Positions 60,717-62,608 of a stretch of 62,608 bases of DNA are shown piece by piece. Source of the DNA: CAYQQK01 sp964420065 (GTDB lineage: Bacteria > Bacillota > Dethiobacteria > DTU022); NCBI GenBank assembly GCA_964420065.1, contig CAYQQK010000009.1:1-62608 (forward strand), given 5' to 3'. Below the pieces are notes generated by a model, which worked only from the letters and a program-made list of their open reading frames with translations, had not been told where the DNA came from and searched no databases. Position 1 is the first letter of the stretch. Every line of letters starts with the position of its first letter. The translations under genes were made by a program, and so were the position numbers.

Positions 60717-61745
60717 ATGTTAAAAAATATGTCAAAAGGATTATCTGTTCTTTTGGTTCTCTGTCTCTTCATGGTGATGTTGGCAGGATGCGGACCGACT
60801 GAGACGGCGGGGGATGATGATGATGAACAACCCGGTGGAGATGGGAAAGTAACCTTTATAACAGTTGCTACAGGGGCGGCTGCCTGGGGCACGATCGGTG
60901 CAAAAATTGCTGACGTTATTTCCAAGGACGTACCTGGTGTTGAAGCCAGTTCAATACCCGGTGGCGGTATTGAAAACATGAAAAAGATACAGGACGGCGA
61001 GGCCCAGTTTGGGATGACTGACGGTCCCTTGGCAGGATGGGCTGTTGAAGGAAAACCGCCATTTGAAGGACAGACTATGACCAAAGCACGGCACGTAATC
61101 AACCTGTACAAGGGTATATTTCAAGCTGTTGCACCGAATGATAGCGGACTTAATGAATGGGATGATTTGAAGACAAAACCTTTCCGGGTTAATATGAACA
61201 AAGAGGGAATGTGGGGAAATTACGGCTTAAAAATGGTCATGGATGCTTATGGCGTCAATGAACAGGACATACTTGATGCGGGCGGAGTCATCAACAAGCT
61301 TGGGTATGACGATGCAAAAATAATGATGCAGGACGGCTTAATGGATCTATGGGCCACATGTGACGGTGTTGTTCCCCATGCTTCGGTGATGGAGTTGTTT
61401 CAGAATCCGGGTGTACACTTTTTAGAAATTAAACCGGAAATTCAAAAGAAACTTGAGGAAACAGTTCCGGGCATTGGGGCATCTATAATTCCAAAAGGCT
61501 CATATCCAAATCAAGATGAAGATGCTAATTCGGTCGAGTTGTGGATACTTCTTTTTGCAAGCGAAGATGTTCCCGACGAAATAGTATACGAAGTTACCAA
61601 AGCGTTGGTAAATCGGACCGAAGAATTACAGTCGCTATTTGTGGGTGCCGAAGCATTTTCACTTGAAAATGCTTTAGAAAATGCAGCAATTCCCCTGCAC
61701 CCCGGTGCGCAAAAGTATTATGAAGAAAGAGGCCTGATTAAGTAG
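60717..61745 (+). CDS. TAXI family TRAP transporter binding protein
   Basis: 342 residues. Lipoprotein signal with cysteine near 25 (MVMLAGCGP) and an aspartate-rich linker, then TAXI pattern: TVATGAAAWGTIGAKIADVI, SIPGGGIENMKKIQDGEAQFG, LYKGIFQAVAPNDSG. Captures the solute for the fused TRAP permease at 49435. Follows the hydroxylase genes after 5 bases. A perfect 30-base palindrome follows the stop. Confidence 0.88.
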   Translation: MLKNMSKGLSVLLVLCLFMVMLAGCGPTETAGDDDDEQPGGDGKVTFITVATGAAAWGTIGAKIADVISKDVPGVEASSIPGGGIENMKKIQDGEAQFGMTDGPLAGWAVEGKPPFEGQTMTKARHVINLYKGIFQAVAPNDSGLNEWDDLKTKPFRVNMNKEGMWGNYGLKMVMDAYGVNEQDILDAGGVINKLGYDDAKIMMQDGLMDLWATCDGVVPHASVMELFQNPGVHFLEIKPEIQKKLEETVPGIGASIIPKGSYPNQDEDANSVELWILLFASEDVPDEIVYEVTKALVNRTEELQSLFVGAEAFSLENALENAAIPLHPGAQKYYEERGLIK

Positions 61746-61761
61746 ATAAAGGCAATGGATT

Positions 61762-61791
61762 GTTGGGAGGCATATTAATATGCCTCCCAAC
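61762..61791 (+). repeat. Perfect 30-base palindrome after the TAXI gene
   Basis: GTTGGGAGGCATATT (61762-61776) is followed directly by its exact complement (61777-61791). No T-run follows. RNA would fold into a long stem that could protect the upstream message or reduce read-through into the DUF1989 gene 29 bases on. Confidence 0.65.
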
Positions 61792-61820
61792 AAAAATGAA
61801 TATATTTATGAGGTGAAAGA

Positions 61821-62465
61821 ATGCAATATCAATGTATACAGGATTTCACTTTGGGGGTATCAACTCCTCAAGATTTTATTGTTCGGAAGGGAGAACATGT
61901 ACGGATCAGTGTTCCTAAAGGGGGCACTGTTGGTGATTTCGTTGCATTTTCGATTTCGAATCTTAAAGAACGATTTGATCAAGCTCGAACCAAGGTCAAC
62001 AATCAGACTATAAGAGTAACTAAAGGTCATTACCTTTATACAAAATCAAACAAAATCATGTTTACCATTGTTGAGGATACTTATGGTTGGCATGATCTAC
62101 AGTACGGAATGTGCAGCAAATGGGTTTTTGAAAACGTGGCTCAACAACAAGAGCTGTGTGATGACAGGGATTGGAAAAGGCCGGAAAGAGGTTGCTGGGA
62201 AAATTTAAGCAGCGTCCTTGAACCGTGGGGGATAGATCCCATGGACATTCCTTCACCATTCAACATATTTCAAACGATCGAGATTGATACCAAATCAGGT
62301 AAAATGGTAAACCTGCCCACAAACACAAAGCCAGGTGATTATGTAGAATTAAAAGCTGAAATGGACTGCCTCTGCGCCATTACAAATTCACCGATTTGGA
62401 ATCAGCCCCTCCGGGTACAGGTATTTGTGGTACTGGATCGGAACGGGCATGCGTGTTCAAAATAG
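61821..62465 (+). CDS. DUF1989 (urea carboxylase-associated) family protein
   Basis: 214 residues with GAGGTG upstream. Pattern of the DUF1989 family: VRKGEHVRISVPKGGTVGDF near 21-40, YTKSNKIMFTIVEDTYGWHD near 72, YGMCSKWVFENV near 95, and PGDYVELKAEMDCLCAITNS near 171. These proteins accompany urea carboxylase and other nitrogen-compound pathways, sometimes as aminomethyltransferase-like or unknown enzymes. The activity is not known. Confidence 0.75.
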   Translation: MQYQCIQDFTLGVSTPQDFIVRKGEHVRISVPKGGTVGDFVAFSISNLKERFDQARTKVNNQTIRVTKGHYLYTKSNKIMFTIVEDTYGWHDLQYGMCSKWVFENVAQQQELCDDRDWKRPERGCWENLSSVLEPWGIDPMDIPSPFNIFQTIEIDTKSGKMVNLPTNTKPGDYVELKAEMDCLCAITNSPIWNQPLRVQVFVVLDRNGHACSK

Positions 62466-62520
62466 AAAATCACGAATTAGTTCACGCAAGCTTAAAATAT
62501 AATTACTGGAGTTTGATAAT

Positions 62521-62608
62521 TTGTCACAAATATTAATCATGCATGGTCTTCTTGTTACCGTTGATCGGGAGCGGCGTATCATCAAGGATGGGGCGGTGCT
62601 GGTTGAAA
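62521..62608 (+). CDS. Start of an amidohydrolase-family gene (cut by the window edge)
   Basis: TTG 62521 follows GGAG by 9 bases. The 29 visible residues (SQILIMHGLLVTVDRERRII, then KDGAVLVE) match the first strands of TRZ/ATZ-type and related amidohydrolases, which deaminate or ring-open N-heterocycles using a metal. Only the N-terminal composite domain is visible, so the substrate class cannot be judged. Confidence 0.65.
   Translation, partial: MSQILIMHGLLVTVDRERRIIKDGAVLVE

Noticed and set aside
1..62608. CRISPR arrays, rRNA genes, prophage or transposase genes
   Set aside because: No regularly spaced repeats, no rRNA-like sequence and no recognisable mobile-element proteins were seen on either strand.

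Overview
The window looks like part of the chromosome of an anaerobic, Clostridia-like member of the Bacillota (Firmicutes). The evidence is a T-box leader on leuS, strong AGGAGG-type ribosome binding sites with many TTG/GTG starts, an Asp23-family protein, ComEA and ComEC, a pyrophosphate-type phosphofructokinase, a PyrK/PyrD pair, a selenium-type YedE cluster, and molybdenum-hydroxylase and TRAP/TAXI genes. The genus cannot be fixed from the sequence alone.

Positions 1-31,100 are GC-rich (by eye) and hold mostly housekeeping genes. In order they are: leuS under a T-box leader that contains a complete tRNA-Ala(GGC) gene; an Asp23 protein; comEA; ahcY (minus); pdp; a decayed mscS remnant (minus); a UPF0182 membrane protein; rnhA; a small starch-binding-module protein (minus); a PPi-type pfk; a long pyrE; a palindromic repeat; pyrK (minus) divergent from pyrD; larE; a LysR regulator (minus) divergent from a yedE-tusA-DUF3343-kinase selenium-type cluster; comEC; a GT4 glycosyltransferase with a nucleotidyltransferase/degenerate phosphomannomutase fusion; an ECF sigma/anti-sigma pair; a fold-back element; and an FAH-family enzyme with a polysaccharide deacetylase (both minus).

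From about 31,500 to the right edge the DNA becomes more AT-rich and reads as a catabolic accessory region. It starts with a sucCD-type acyl-CoA ligase, gdhA, an MFS carrier, a ferredoxin and a dihydroorotate/dihydropyrimidine dehydrogenase-like enzyme, then a GntR/FadR-type repressor (minus). Two paralogous tripartite tricarboxylate transporter sets (tctC-A-B) flank an isochorismatase-type amidohydrolase, a 4,5-dihydroxyphthalate-decarboxylase-like protein and a nitrilase-family hydrolase. A long co-directional run follows from 48,248: aminotransferase, fused TRAP permease, DRE-TIM lyase/synthase, M24 peptidase/creatinase-like protein, Ntn asparaginase-like hydrolase, fumarate-reductase-like flavoprotein, a single-domain 2Fe-2S protein, a three-subunit molybdenum hydroxylase, a TAXI binding protein, a DUF1989 protein and the start of an amidohydrolase.

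These genes fit uptake and stepwise anaerobic breakdown of a nitrogen-containing organic acid or heterocycle: hydroxylation, reduction, C-N hydrolysis, transamination, then CoA-linked energy conservation. The substrate cannot be named. Three copies of one ~45-bp AT-rich element lie before sucC, before the first tctC (next to the GntR gene) and before the aminotransferase, suggesting one local regulon. Each of the three binding-protein genes is followed by an inverted repeat without a T-run. The two strongest leads are the tRNA gene inside the T-box leader and this three-site catabolic regulon. No CRISPR array, rRNA, integrase or transposase gene was seen.
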